This document shows positions 1 to 12,800 of a DNA stretch of 64,000 nt, piece by piece (positions within the stretch are counted from its first letter, which is position 1; each line of letters starts with the position of its first letter). The notes under the pieces were generated by a model. It did no database searches. It was not told the DNA's origin and was given only the letters and a program-made list of their open reading frames with translations. Source of the stretch: Aporrectodea caliginosa (lineage: Eukaryota > Annelida > Clitellata > Crassiclitellata > Lumbricidae); the NCBI GenBank assembly GCA_020284085.1, contig JACEVL010000157.1, positions 1,356,893 through 1,420,892 of the forward strand. Reading direction: 5' to 3'. A program made the translations under genes and the position numbers.

Positions 1-3000
1 CAAGACTCAAAACAATTACCGAGCAATGGCGAGCATCATCATCGTGACCACTATCACCATCGTGATCACTGATCACTATCATCATCGTCATCTTCATTGT
101 TACTATTATTTATTTTTTACCCAAGGTATCAATGATCCTTTGGGATTTAAAAAATTGCCATTATGAGCAAGAAATTTGTCTGGAGGGTCAATTATTATTT
201 AATAGTCACGAAGGGAAAACAATGAAAAATGTTGTACCCCACTTTCTAGACCAATGTTACGCCCTCTGCCTCCTATTCTTCCGTTTCCTCATTTCTCCAA
301 CTCCTAACTCGATCCTTCTTGCTCTTCATCTGATCTTCGTCCTCCTTTTCCTCTCTCCATCGACTCCTCCCATTTTCTGGCGTTGCTTCGATTGCAAATG
401 ATTCCGAAGCTGAACAGCCGCTCGTTCACAGCCTCCTCCTCCTCGACATCAATCGGAGGCGATCTTGTATCTACAGACGGTGACAGATTACGCGTCCGTT
501 CAGAAACGGACACAGACCAGACGCAGCACACACTCTCTCCTCCGCTTTATAGCTACTTACTCCAGATGATGTTGTTTGTCGGCGGGAAGAAGGAAAGGCG
601 GAGAAGACGGCGAAGGAAGAGAAAGAGCAGATGCCATTATGAATGTCGGAGATAGGGATCCCATGGACAGAAGTAAATCCACGGCTTCTGATGATACTGT
701 AGCCCCTTACAATCCACACCACATAGTAATAGTATGTGAGAAGGCGCTTGTGTGTTTATTAAACAGTGTGCATCGCACGTAGGTCTATATATTATTACAT
801 CGCCTGCATTTGTGCGTGGGACTGGGCCTGAACGTTCCCTGACTTCATTATTTCCCGGATGACCTAGCGCTCCGTGACGAATTACATATCCGGATTTCGA
901 ATTGTTGGCGTCATCTGGTCATCCTGAATAGCCACGATCAGCGGAGAACTAACTGCCTCCTCGCCTGCCCGCTCTCCTCACCCACCCCCCCGGTCAGTCA
1001 TCGCCCCCCCGTCTTACGATCAATTGACGCCCCCGAATGCAACCGCCCTGGAAACGGTCGTCGACGGTAGCTGCGTGAATTGCTCGACATAACTCTCTGA
1101 CTTACATGCAACCATAAGTTAATTTTGTAGGTGTCAGAAAATATTTGTAGAGAATCAATGAAATCGTCTGAGCCGGCATTGCCCGGCTATCTCCAGCTCC
1201 TTCTAATCCACTTTGTGCGACAAGACAGACGCCAAATTGGAAAAGGCGCTTTTGGGCGCTATTTGCACATCTTCTGTGCGAGACGGCGAGCGCACGATAA
1301 GGCAACGCGGTCATCGCATGCTGGACGACGTAAATAAAAGCGACAGTTGCACCCAGTGCACTCAGTTGCAAGTGACGTTTTATGGAATGACTACGATCCT
1401 AGATAGTGTTTCCTTTAATACAATTTTGCGTGTGTGGGCGAAATTACATTGTGACTGTTATGATCACACCCAGTGCGATTTTGCAGTTGCACGCTGTGCG
1501 CATGGCGAGCAGACGACAAGACGCGAATGAAGAGGTTTATCCGGCAACAAGGCTGCTCTGATTGGTTGGCATTAAAAGGGATCAGCCATAAATTCCCAAC
1601 GCGACCGTGCGACTTTCGTCTTCTATGGCCGGACAGGAGTGGAAGGCTTGAAGGAAGCGTTTAACCGCATTGCTTTGCAATGCGTGCTGCAGCACAGCAA
1701 CCTATTAACGGCCTCCTCCACCGTCGCTGGCTCTGACCAACGTCATCGTCATCGTCGTCATCGCCAAAGAACCGCTGACCAAGTGAGGCTAACGGTAAGA
1801 ATCGTTCCGGAGATTTTCTCGTCCATCCGTAATTTCCCAGTGCTCCAATTCTGTCTTGCATAGACTAGAAAAGGAAATGCAACCGTATAGCAATTAATCA
1901 AACAGCATTTAGTATTAAAACCCAGATTGGCATGCACTCCGGATTTAGTCTATCCTCGAAATTGGCAGGCGTAACCGGATTAATCTTTGATGGAAAAGAG
2001 CACAAGAGCACACTCTCGTGAAATTTGTGCTTGGTTATATCGTTTCGCATTTAGAGCTCGAATTTTCTTAATCAGTATTATAGTGGGCCCCTATCTGAAA
2101 ATCTAGAAAGACCAATAGCATACTAACTGAAGTCCTTGCCATCAGATTCACATATGTGTGTTTTTATATAGGCCTATAAGAAGCTGGAGAAGTGTCTGAC
2201 TAAAGGTCACAGATAGAGGCTAGGATATTTTGCGCCCGGGACGAATATGAAATTGGTACCCCTCCCTGTTTTATTTATTTCACATTTTCCAAATACATTG
2301 AACGGCAATTGAAATCATGCCTGACAACAGGTTTGTATGTAATGAGGATATAACTGTTTATTTTCTGGCGCCAAAATAAATCTTAGACATTTATTTGGGA
2401 TAAATTAGTTAAAATTACATCAAAATCAAGAGTAAAATTATTAATTTGCACCTTCATTTTGGCGCCCAGGGACACAAGTCCCTCTCTCCCCCATTTAGCT
2501 ACGCCTCTGGCCACAGAGCGTAATGTTTTACTACAGTAGTCATGTTACATGATCTTCCCTAAGCAGACTTTAGTTTTCATACTGAAATTTATGCAGGTTA
2601 ATGAGCCTGGGAATGAGCCTCATCGTTAGGCCTTGTGACCTACATACAGATGGCATATTTGGCTATATATATAGGGTAGAATGTGCTTAATGCATCTTGC
2701 GGCGTCCTACTGTACTCTACAGTAATTGTCTTCAGACAGAACATAGTTCTACTATCGCTTATTCTGAATTCGCATTCGAGTAATTCGGGCTCCGTTGAGT
2801 GAAGAAGCAGCATACAAGGCGGACATTATGCTATGCAAGGCGGACGGTAAAACCTCTTGCGGTAAACCCATCGAGAAGAAATGACCCCTAAGGCCCGAAG
2901 GCGTACTTCGATCATTCGCTATTTCTTCCTTTCTGCCGATAGCCTTCTATTCTCTGTATGCTCGTAACATAAAACACAACGCCTAAATACAGCAACAGGC

Positions 3001-3186
3001 GTATACACTATAAGCGTATAGCTGGGATCCATGGTTCCTCAGGGTTGCCTGATGCCCGAGGGTCGGTGGAACTGGAAGGTAGTTTTAAAGGAATGGTAGA
3101 AATGGAAATTGGCTTATACGAGAACGAGGGAAACAAGAAGCAGGCCTCGTGCGAATAAAGAGCGGGATGAGGAACAAGAGGAGAAG
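1..3186. repeat. Direct-repeat segment, copy 1 (about 3.2 kb)
   Basis: The sequence from position 1 reappears almost base for base from 9865. The match runs to the shared motif GAACAAGAGGAGAAG ending near 3186, with scattered substitutions and small indels; by eye identity is well above 95%. The copy may begin before the window. I find no recognisable protein in it. The short frames here shift or break between the two copies (for example the one at 383-655), which argues against coding function. A CCAAT-type ATTGG at about 1561 followed by ATTAAAAGG at about 1571, and a GTAAGA donor-like site at about 1795, are conserved in both copies. They could mark a promoter and first exon, but this is weak. 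Confidence 0.9.
2214..2509. mobile_element. Small TIR element, probably hAT type, within repeat copy 1
   Basis: The ends read TAGAGGCTAGG on the left and, on the opposite strand, CAGAGGCGTAG on the right. The flanking 8-mers are GTCACAGA (2206-2213) and GCCACAGA (2510-2517), a 7/8 match that fits a hAT 8-bp target duplication. Both ends carry GCGCCC-rich sequence just inside. There is no open frame of note. The family assignment is inferred from target-duplication size and end shape. Confidence 0.55.
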
Positions 3187-3218
3187 AGCAATACGTAACT
3201 GAACGAAGTAATACTGAG

Positions 3219-4199
3219 CCTGTGAAGAGGCGCTGAAAAGATCTCGCCTGCGTGAAGAGGCGCTGAAGATCTCGCCTGTGAAGAGAGGCGCTGAGAAATC
3301 GTCTGTGAACAGGCACTGAAAGATCTCGCCTATGAAGAGGCACTGAAAGATCTCGTACATGTGAAGGGGCGCTGAGGCGAAGATACTTGTCTGTGAAGAG
3401 GCGCTGGATGATGTCGCCTTTCTTAAAGGCACTGACAGACCTCGTCCTATGAAGAGTCGCTGAAAGATCTCGTCTGTGAAGAGGCGCTGAAAGATCGCGA
3501 CTGTGAAGAGGCGTTGAAAGATCTCGCTTGTGAAGAGGTGCTGAAAGACCTTGTCTGCGAAGAGGCGCTGAAAGATCACGACTGTGAAGAGGCGCTGAAA
3601 GATCTCTCGCTTGTGAAGAGGTGCTGAAAGACCTTGTCTGCGAAGAGGCGCTGAAAGATCTCGCCTGCGAAGAGGCGCTGAAAGATCTCGCCTATGAAGA
3701 GTCGCTGAAATATCTCGCCTGTGAAGAGGCGCTGAAAGATCGCGACTGTGAAGAGGCGCTGAAAGATCTCGCCTGTGAAGAGAAGCACTTAAAGATCTCG
3801 CCTGTGAAGAGGCGCTTAAAAGATATCGCCTGTGAAGAGGCGCTGAAAGATCTCGCCTGTGAAGAGGCGCTGAAAGATCTGACCTGTGAAGAGGCGCTGA
3901 AAGATCTCGCCTGTGAATAGGCGCTGAAAGATCTCGCCTGTGAAGAGGCGCTGAAAGATCTCGCCTTTGAAGAGGCGCTGAAAAATCTCGCCTGTAAGGA
4001 GGGGCCTTTCTTAAGGCACTAACAGACCTCGTCCTCTATGAAAAGAGGCGCTGAAAGTTCTCTCCTATGAAGAGGCGCTGAAAGATCTCGCCTGTGAAGA
4101 GGCGCTGAAAGCTCTTGTCTGTGAAGAGGCGCTGGATGATGTCGCCTATCTTAAAGGCACTGACAGACCTCGCCTATGAAGAAGCGCTGAAAAATCTCG
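3219..4199. repeat. 27-bp minisatellite, about 36 units
   Basis: The consensus unit is CTCGCCTGTGAAGAGGCG followed by CTGAAAGAT. Units are near-identical, with a variant block containing CTTTCTTAAAGGCACTGACA at about 3418, 4010 and 4147, so there is higher-order structure. Because 27 is divisible by 3, the array is open on both strands: LACEEALKD-type repeats on plus and FQRLFTGEI-type on minus. There is no start, splice or flanking coding context, so the frames are probably a by-product of the period. The array begins where the homology between the two 3.2-kb copies ends. Confidence 0.9.
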
Positions 4200-5308
4200 A
4201 TGATTGCCCGCGAGTATTAACATCGCAATAAATGATATGTATACGCATGAGGCTGTGTCACGAAATAATCTACATGCTCAAAACTGGATTGAATCGCGAA
4301 ATTGTAGAAATAAAGGGATGGGCATCTTACCTCGCCCCACTTCCCCTAAGTTAAGTTTCAGTGGAGGGTTTTCTTACCCAATCATCGTAGTTAACCTACA
4401 GATGCAGTGGGCTATATATCGTCGTCTGGGTTGCACCATAGGTTACAAGTGTAATCAAGCAAGTCCAGGTAAAGTTCATAACTAGTCCTAAAGATCTGTA
4501 ATTGCGTTCAAATTACGTACAGGATTCATAAGACTGTATCAAATCGCTGTAAGCTTTGTATTCACACACCCAAAATGCATTGAATAACAAAAGCAATTGA
4601 AGAAACTTACAAAACAAATACAATTATTCATACGTTGGTTTATTACAGTTATAAGTTGAGATTGATTTAATATTAACTATAATTGATTAATTATAAGTAT
4701 TTCTTTTCAACAGGCGCTATTTGGATTAATGGCTACAATAATTACAGTAATCCCCTAAGCGTTTGTAAGTAGGCTCTGTAGGCCTATCGCTCACAGCGAC
4801 AAAGCACTGACAGTAGCAAAAGTGAGGTCCAAGAATTTGTCACAGTTAGTCTGTTATCTTAGATTTCGTTAAAACTGTGATAGTCTGACGGTGCATAGCA
4901 AACTGCAGCATGGCTACTATTATGTGCATTGTACAAAATAAAAAATAATAATTTTTAGTTAATTGCAGTTCATTGTTGATTCCGTCTGTTTGTAGTCTAC
5001 GTTGGTTGCTGGACTTTGCAGCTGAGCCAATTTTATAAACAAAATTATGTAATTGTGATTAGCAAGAACAGATGTAAAATGTTATTATTTTTAGCCAAAA
5101 GATGACCCCCAAGTGAACAAACCCCTAAAAATTTCTTACCTTGAGGAGGGGGTGCAGTTTAGACATAATTATAGGCATGTTTCATAGTTTGCAATAGAAT
5201 TTGAACAAATAACATATTGAATGATTTGCAAAATAGTCGATTTAAAGTGAAAAAGAATTTAAAATAAATTTAGGACTGCATGGGAGTTAAGACTCGCAGA
5301 GTACTCTC
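4200..5308. other. Intergenic, no gene seen
   Basis: AT-rich unique sequence between the minisatellite and the small hAT element. It contains CCTATCGCTCACAGCGAC and one TAGGCCTA. I see no frame with family resemblance and no structured repeat. Confidence 0.6.
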
Positions 5309-5485
5309 CAAGGCCGTATCTAGGGGGGTGTTTGGGGTGTTTAAACACCACCCGAAAGTACGTAATGTAAAAATGAAAGAATGCATTTACTCACATAAAA
5401 CCCATAGTCGGTTGACTCGGTTGCTTGTCGGCTTGCTCAAGGACGAGCAAACACCCCCCGAAGCAAAATCCTGGCTACGGCCTTA
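5309..5485. mobile_element. Small hAT-type element (CAAGGCCGTA family), copy 1
   Basis: The left end is CAAGGCCGTATCTAG and the right end is CTGGCTACGGCCTTA, so the termini are inverted repeats. The flanking 8-mers GTACTCTC (5301-5308) and GTACTCCC (5486-5493) match at 7/8. A second copy with a perfect target duplication lies at 60263-60532. The ends share GTGTTTAAACACC-type inverted sequence inside. It is non-autonomous, with no transposase frame. Confidence 0.8.
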
Positions 5486-5621
5486 GTACTCCCATATCAG
5501 TTCAATGTTTTAAGGTTGTTTTAAGACTGGATATGATAGTGCCAGGTACAGAGGTTGGATTTGACTAGTTCGGCTGGAAACATGGCCTTATCCATCAGTT
5601 CATAGTGTCACCATGCAGAGC

Positions 5622-6785
5622 TAAGTAAGTAAGTAAGTAAGTATTTCCTTTATTGAGAAGCACTAGCAAACGCACAGCACTGTACATAGCAAGATTAATA
5701 CATTCAAACAAATAAACAAAAATTTATATATACAACCAAAGAATTGAATGAGAGGCTTTATTTTACAGAGGAAGAAGAGCTAGAGCTAGTCATAGGGGAA
5801 AATGAAGGGTTTAAATAGTCAGTTCTAGGAAAACATAGTTTATTTGTATAGCATCCGGGCAAGGAAGCATTTCTGAGACAGGTTGTCAAACATGGGAAGC
5901 TCACGGTTATGGGACCGTGGCCGCAGGGAGTAGCGCGATTGCTTGATTGGCGGTAACAATTTATGCAATACATGACAAGGATTGTGCAGAATACAGGCAA
6001 AGAGTCTGGTATCCGCATTGCTGCAGAGAGTCTCAAATGAGGGAGAAGATGGAGGTAAGTACCCCTGGCGTACCAGCCTCCGGATAATTCCCTCAAGGGC
6101 CTCCCGTTCCTGCATTCTCGCAAAGCCCCACCACACAGGCGAGCAATACAGCATCATACCAACCGTAGTGGCACGAACTACATCAAATAAACTGTCCCCA
6201 GAGAGCCCATGTGACCTCAGGATCCGAAGTGCATAAAAGGACTGCCTTGCTTTTATGGTCAAACGTTTAATGTGACTGGAGAACCCAAATTTCGCTGTAA
6301 GCTCAACACCCAGAATATTTAGGGTTTGCACTCTTGCGATACCTTTTAGAGGAGGGGGGAACATACCAATGGTACCCCGGGGACGCGTGAAAATTATCTC
6401 ACAGGATTTGCTTGAGTTAAGCTTGAGGTTGCAACTCTGTGCCCATACACTAATATGCTCAAGCTCAATCTCAGTTGTAGTGATACTTGAAGCGGGGACA
6501 GCGAGATAGCAATCATCTGCATATTTAAAAATGCGATTGCATTTATTAACTGGTTTTAAGTCAGAGATTGCAACTACGAAATCCATCGGGCCCAAACCTG
6601 AACCTTGAATAATACTTGCATTAATTCATGCAAGAGAAGATATTACACCGTTAAATCTAGTGCAATGACTTCGATTATGAAGTAAATTCAAAATCCAATT
6701 AAAAATGTGATCAGGAATTGGGAGAGAAGCAAGTTGTTCGGCTAGATATGAATGTCTGACAGAGTCAAAAGCTAGGCGGAGTCAG
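5622..6785 (-). mobile_element. 5'-truncated non-LTR retrotransposon (LINE A), copy 1
   Basis: On the minus strand the element ends in a short (CTTA)n tail at about 5622-5645, after AATAAAGGAAATA. Translation upstream of 6595 continues as reverse transcriptase (AFDSVRHSYL, then IIQGSGLGP) with at least one in-frame stop near 6630, so the copy is dead. The open part at 5840-6595 carries the catalytic YADD motif and the thumb region (LNILGVELTAKFGFSSHIK) followed by the usual C-terminal helices. A second copy of the same 3' region lies at 57413-59628. The clade (CR1, RTE or related) is not settled from these motifs. Confidence 0.85.
5840..6595 (-). pseudogene. LINE A reverse transcriptase, C-terminal fragment
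   Basis: A 251-codon open remnant of a reverse transcriptase. It starts just after the QGSGLGP motif, which replaces the common PQGS. It contains FKYADDCYL (the palm active site, residues about 23-31), the LNILGVELT segment near residue 93, and the RHIK/SHIKRLTIKARQ helix. The C-terminal region is typical of a LINE ORF2 after the fingers/palm. The endonuclease and the first part of the RT are missing. The host role is none; it is a broken mobile-element gene. Confidence 0.85.
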
Positions 6786-6859
6786 GGGAGGGTGTAATGA
6801 ACATAGGCTTACTGCGTAAACGTTCATACTTTATAGAGTTGACGGAACAGCTTTCCTAT

Positions 6860-7016
6860 AGGACAATGTTTTTCATACTGCCTCTGACTCACTTCGCTCA
6901 TCTTCACATCCTCGACTCATCTCTGCATTGCATAAAACACGGTCTCGCACTGGAAGGGCTTCTGAAAGGCTTACGCTGTGAAAAGCGCTTTATAAATGAT
7001 TAAATATAATACAATA
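6860..7016 (+). mobile_element. LINE 3'-end fragment (CR1-like)
   Basis: TCGCACTGGAAGGGCTTCTG is followed by GCTGTGAAAAGCGCTTTATAAATG and a TAAATATAATACAATAC tail. The same end is seen on the LINE at 57765-58890. Only the 3' untranslated region is present. Confidence 0.7.
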
Positions 7017-7437
7017 CGAAATCATTTGGTCCGTGAACAGCTTCCCAATCCACTCTATGCTCGAACCCTTTAGAACCAGATGGTTCCATCCGTTCTCCTT
7101 CGCTGCGGAATACGCATTCGACCATGATATATTACGTTTGTCTGTAAGAATTAGCAGACGTCACGGTTGCCACGACTGAAACTTGCGTCCAGTGAGGCAG
7201 TGACATACACGTTTGTCCCATAAGATGCTTCAGAGAATTATTCGGACCACAGCCGCATCAGCAGCAGCCGCAGCCGCAGCAGAGCGTGCAAAAAGCACTT
7301 AGTGAAGCGATTGAATATAAGAGAGAAGAGATGACAGCTTGACACAGATCAGCGCTCGACTTAACTGAAACGAATAACAGCTTTGCGTGCCTTCTCATAC
7401 ACATCGGGGAACGATTATAATCTCATATATATTAAAT

Positions 7438-7468
7438 ATATATATATATAATTGTATTTATATATATC
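7438..7468. repeat. (TA)n tract
   Basis: Short AT dinucleotide run with interruptions. No other feature is seen in the 7020-7580 interval apart from a GCAGCAGCCGCAGCCGCAGC stretch at about 7259. Confidence 0.7.
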
Positions 7469-7584
7469 GTTGTATATGCATATTTTAAGGTGGAGTGATT
7501 TTTTGTTTTCAAGTGAATTCCAGTACCGTAGGCTATAATGGGCAAAGGGTGGAGAGTGGAGACTGAGAGTAGTAGGCCTATAGA

Positions 7585-7797
7585 TATACACTGGCTAGTA
7601 GCCCCAACCAGATTTCCCATTCAGAGGCGCTCCCGACTACTGCGCGAACGCTGAATCGGAGTTTCACGCCGAAGCGCATGAGCAATTGCGAGTGAAGGAC
7701 TTGCCCAGGGTCCCTACGCGGCGACTTTGAGGTGGATCCGAACCCGCAACCCTCCAGCTGCAAGGCACCGAACATACCCCTACACCACCGCGCCCCA
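7585..7797 (-). mobile_element. tRNA-derived SINE, Gly/Glu/Asp-like head
   Basis: On the minus strand the head reads GGGGCGCGGTGGTGTAGGGG (A-box region) and then GGGTTCGGATCC (B box, about 7733-7744). This is followed by the body GGGCAAGTCCTTCACTCGCA and GCGCTTCGGCGTGAAACTCC, and a tail with GGGAGCGCCTCTGAATGGG. That tail resembles CR1-like LINE 3' ends in this window. The body is shared with the SINE at 20378, which has a different tRNA-like head. It is transcribed by RNA polymerase III if active. Confidence 0.8.
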
Positions 7798-7859
7798 GTT
7801 GTATTGTGATGTGTTGTATTGTGTGTTGTATTGTACTATAGCTACATGTATACACTGGC

Positions 7860-9000
7860 TAGTAGCATATTCAAGATGAAAAGATGGCCAGCCTCGCGTA
7901 ATCTTTCTTACCTTAAATGATGTCTTCTTACTTCTGACGTTGATATAATTTCTCAGATTTTAACAGATTTTGGAAAGAGTTGCATAAATTTATCAATATA
8001 CTTAGAAGTCTATGTCAGAGCAAAGAAATGTAAATCCTGTATACCGTACTGTACCTCTGAAATGCTTGTTCAAAGTGAATAGAACGAAACACTTATGGGC
8101 CTACGTTGCAAATTCAGCGAGATAGTTTTCAAAAATTTAAAAACGACGTCTTTTCGAAAGTTCATAACTGATTATGCAAGAGTTAAATAACAAAGATTCT
8201 ATTATCCACGGGTCTTAAAATTTGTCCAGCTTTGTTAAGATCTAAACGGGTTGTTTCAGGCTGCTTTACTGTGCATGTAAATTACTTAAATAAAATGCAA
8301 CGATTTGAAAATGACATTTCGTAAATTAATTTAATGTATGAAAATTTATGCCTGTACATTTCTTAATGTTTCACTTGCATTAAACAGTTAAGTGCCATGA
8401 ACCTAAGTCGTGCTTCACCAAGGTTGAAAATAAAATATCGAATAATGTTGATTGTTACAGTAGGCTACAGAAATTGACAGTTGCGCCGCATTGACAATAA
8501 TTATTGTGTGCGGCAGAATCGCGTTTAGGCCTACGCATAGGCGCAGTAGTCGCGAGCCTAGGGCCCCAAATCTGGGAAGGCCTCCAAACGAATGAAAATA
8601 TTCGTTTAAAATATAAAAATAACAATTTTGAATCTTGAATTATTTTAAATATATATATAGCCTATTTTATATTTTTTACAGTGCAGCATTTCCATAAAAG
8701 AATACAATTGTAATTAATAAAATGTTCAATTCATTCAGGCTAGCAATTCATTTGTCTGCAAAAATAACATAAAACTTGTAAGCAACAAGCCGCAACCACC
8801 ACCTCCATGCACTGCCGTCGCCACCACACCTCCTCCTCCACCACCACCACCACCACCACCACCACCACCACCTGTCGCTACCACACCTCTATACATGTGG
8901 CCTATCTAGGCATGTATATGTATGCTTGAATTCATTAAAGGTCTCAAACTTTGTGAGATTGATGTCTTGGTGAATATGACACCACGTGATGTAGCATAAA
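7860..9000. other. Intergenic, AT-rich, with a (CCA)n tract
   Basis: No gene is seen. A (CCA/CAC)n microsatellite lies at about 8826-8872 within CCTCCTCCACC sequence. At about 8515-8600 a GC-rich patch (GCCTAGGGCCCCAAATCTGG) looks like a degraded transposon end, but I cannot pair it with a partner. Confidence 0.6.
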
Positions 9001-9298
9001 TTGTATTTCAATGCCTTCAGGCCTAGGCTATATGTACGAAGAATAGGTATAATGCTTCAGTTACAAAGTTACATTTCTTCTATCAGAGGCGTAATATTCG
9101 TACAATGGGTACGAAGGCTACTCGAACCACACTTTTTGGAATGGATGGTACCGTACCCCACTTTTTATACCCATAATAAACAATGCTGCTCGTCTACTGG
9201 CCTATATATCTACCTCGTTTTGCACATAATTATCGGGTTACATACGACATAATCTACATTGACGGCCAGTTGCTGATCGCATACGCTACAAGATTTTT

Positions 9299-9580
9299 AT
9301 GATTGTGCGAAGCTCCATGACTGGTACTGGTCCAGAATACATCAGTGTGCTGTACGTTCCGGTCTCCACACAGCCCGGTCGCCGGATGCTTCGTTCTGCG
9401 ATGCGGAATGATCTCGATACGTGCACGTCGGGCTTCTCTGTCGTTGGACCATCGTTATGGAACAATTTATCTACTGAAATTCGCTCCGTTCCACTTATTT
9501 GCGGACTGCATTGTATTTTCTCGAACATTAATCAATCAATCAATCAAATCAATCAATCAAAATCAATCAAATCAACTTCA
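9299..9580 (+). mobile_element. LINE 3'-terminal fragment with (ATCA)n tail
   Basis: The translation contains CTSGFSVVGPSLWNNLSTEI, the usual C-terminal motif of CR1/L2-type LINE ORF2 (FSVAGPSLWNNLP). It is followed by IRS and then a tail of AATCAATCAATCAA repeats at about 9529-9585. It is 5'-truncated and non-functional. Confidence 0.8.
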
Positions 9581-9631
9581 TTGTTCACCGCTTCAGTTCA
9601 ATTAAACAGTGTTTACATGTAAACACAAATT

Positions 9632-9655
9632 TTTATTATTATTATTATTATTATT

Positions 9656-9731
<76 letters not shown>
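9632..9731. repeat. (TTA)n-(TCA)n microsatellite
   Basis: Seven or so TTA units pass directly into a TCA/CAT array of about 27 units. It lies about 130 bp before the start of repeat copy 2. Confidence 0.9.
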
Positions 9732-9864
9732 CAGATGTGGAGCATAAACGGCGTCATTATAATTATTTAACAGTCGCGAACATCGACGGTCGCGAATGGG
9801 AAACGATGCGAAATTTGTTACCACTCAATATCTTGACCAATGTTACGCCTCTGAATTGAGCTCT

Positions 9865-12800
9865 CAAGACTCAAAACAATTACCGAGCAATGGCGAGCAT
9901 CATCATCGTGACCACTATCACCATCGTGATCACTGATCACTATCATCATCGTCATCTTCATTGTTACTATTATTTATTTTTTACCCAAGGTATCAATGAT
10001 CCTTTGGGATTTAAAAAATTGCCATTATGAGCAAGAAATTTGTCTGGAGGGTCAATTATTATTTAATAGTCACGAAGAGAAAACAATGAAAAATTGTGTA
10101 CCCCACTTTCTAGACCAATATGTTACGCCCTCTGCCTCCTATTCTTCCGTTTCCTCATTTCTCCAACTCCTAACTCGATCCTTCTTGCTCTTCATCTGAT
10201 CTTCGTCCTCCTTTTCCTCTCTCCATCGACTCCTCCCATTTTCTGGCGTTGCTTCGATTGCAAATGATTCCGAAGCTGAACAGCCGCTCGTTCACAGCCT
10301 CCTCCTCTTCGACATCAATCGGAGGCGATCGTGTATCTATATAGCGGTGACAGATTACGCCTCCGTTCAGAAACGGACACAGACCAGACGCAGCACACAC
10401 TCTCTCCTCCGCTTTACAGCTACTTACTCCAGATGATGTTGTTTGTCGGCGGGAAGAAGGAAAGGCGGAGAAGACGGCGAAGGAAGAGAAAGAGCAGATG
10501 CCATTATGAATGTCGGAGATAGGGATCCCATGGACAGAAGTAAATCCACGGCTTCTGATGATACTGTAGCCCCTTACAATCCACACCACATAGTAATAGT
10601 ATGTGAGAAGGCGCTTGTGTGTTTATTAAACAGTGTGCATCGCACGTAGGTCTATATATTATTACATCGCCTGCATTTGTGCGTGGGACTGGGCCTGAAC
10701 GTTCCCTGACTTCATTATTTCCCGGATGACCTAGCGCTCCGTGACGAATTACATATCCGGATTTCGAATTGTTGGCGTCATCTGGTCATCCTGAATAGCC
10801 ACGATCAGCGGAGAACTAACTGCCTCCTCGCCTGCCCGCTCCCCCCCACCCCACCCCCGGTCAGTCATCGCCCCCCCGTCTTACGATCAATTGACGCCCC
10901 CGAATGCAACCGCCCTGGAAACGGTCGTCGACGGTAGCAGCGTGAATTGCTCGACATAACTCTCTGACTTACATGCAACCATAAGTTAATTTTGTAGGTG
11001 TCAGAAAATATTTGTAGAGAATCAATGAAATCGTCTGAGCCGGCATTGCCCGGCTATCTCCAGCTCCTTCTAATCCACTTTGTGTGACAAGACAGACGCC
11101 AAATTGGAAAAGGCGCTTTTGGGCGCTATTTGCACATCTTCTGTGCGAGACGGCGAGCGCACGATAAGGCAACGCGGTCATCGCATGCTGGACGACGTAA
11201 ATAAAAGCGACAGTTGCACCCAGTGCACTCAGTTGCAAGTGACGTTTTATGTAATGACTACGACGCTGGATAGTCTTTTAATATAATTTTGTTCGTGTGT
11301 GTGGGCGAAATTGCCTTGTGACTGTTCTGACCACACCCAATGCGATTTTGCAGTTGCACGCTGTGCGCATGGCGAGCAGACGACAAGACGCGAATGAAGA
11401 GGTTTATCCGGCAACAAGGCTGCTCTGATTGGTTGGCATTAAAAGGGATCAGCCATAAATTCCCAACGCGACCGTGCGACTTTCGTCTTCTATGGCCGGA
11501 CAGGAGTGGAAGGCTTGAAGGAAGCGTTTAACCGCATTGCTTTGCAATGCGTGCTGCAGCACAGCAACCTATTAACGGCCTCCTCCTCCGTCGCTGGCTC
11601 TGACCAACGTCATCGTCATCGTCGTCATCGCCAAAGAACCGCTGACCAAGTGAGGCTAACGGTAAGAATCGTTCCGGAGATTTTCTCGTCCATCCGTAAT
11701 TTCCCAATGCACCAATTCTGTCTTGCATAGACTAGAAAAGGAAATGCAACCGTATAGGCAATTAATCAAACAGCATTTAGTATTAAAACCCAGATTGGCA
11801 TGCACTCTGGATTTAGTCTAGGCTATCCTCGAAATTGGCAGGCGTAACCGGATTAATCTTTGATGGAAAAGAGCACAAGAGCACACTCTCGTGAAATCTG
11901 TGCTTGGTTATATCGTTTCGCATTTAGAGCTTGAATATTCTTAATCAGTATTATTGTAGGCCCCTATCTGCCAGTTAAAATCTAGAAAGACCAATAGCAT
12001 ACTAACTGAAGTCCTTGCCATCAGATTCACATATGTGTGTTTTTATATAGGCCTATAAGAAGCTAAAGAAGTGTCTGGCTAAAGGTCACAGATAGAGGCT
12101 AGGATATTTTGCGCCCGGGACGAATATGAAATTGGTACCCCTCCCTGTTTTATTTATTTCACATTTTCCAAATACATTGAACGGCAATTGAAATCATGCC
12201 TGACAACAGGTTTGTATGTAATGAGGATATAACTGTTTATTTTCTGGCGCCAAAATAAATCTTAGACATTTATTTGGGATAAATTAGTTAAAATTACATC
12301 AAAATCAAGAGTAAAATTATTAATTTGCACCTTCATTTTGGCGCCCAGGGACACAAGTCCCTCTCTCCCCCATTTAGCTACGCCTCTGGCCACAGAGCGT
12401 AATGTTTTACTACAGTAGTCATGTTACATGATCTTCCCTAAGCAGACTTTAGTTTTCATACTGAAATTTAAGCAGGTTAATGAGCCTGGGAATGAGCCTC
12501 ATCGTTAGGCCTTGTGACCTACATACAGATGGCATATTTGGCTATATATAGGGTAGAATGTGCTTAATGCATCTTGCGGTGTCCTACTGTACTCTACAGT
12601 AATTGTCTTCAGACAGAACATAGTTCTACTATCGCTTATTCTGAATTCGCATTCGAGTAATTCGGGCTCCGTTGAGTGAAGAAGCAGCATACAAGGCGGA
12701 CATTATGCTATGCAAGGCGGACGGTAAAACCTCTTGCGGTAAAACCCATCGAGAAGAAATGACCCCTAAGGCCCGAAGGCGTACTTCGATCATTCGCTAT

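Noticed and set aside
471..722. Small conserved minus-strand protein shared with 10170-10589
   Set aside because: The copies are a recent DNA duplication, so similarity is not evidence of coding; the frame length changes through a frame shift.
1639..1863. Possible first exon with GTAAGA donor
   Set aside because: It starts at GTG, the nearby ATG is quickly stopped, and there is no family match. It is noted only under the repeat entry.
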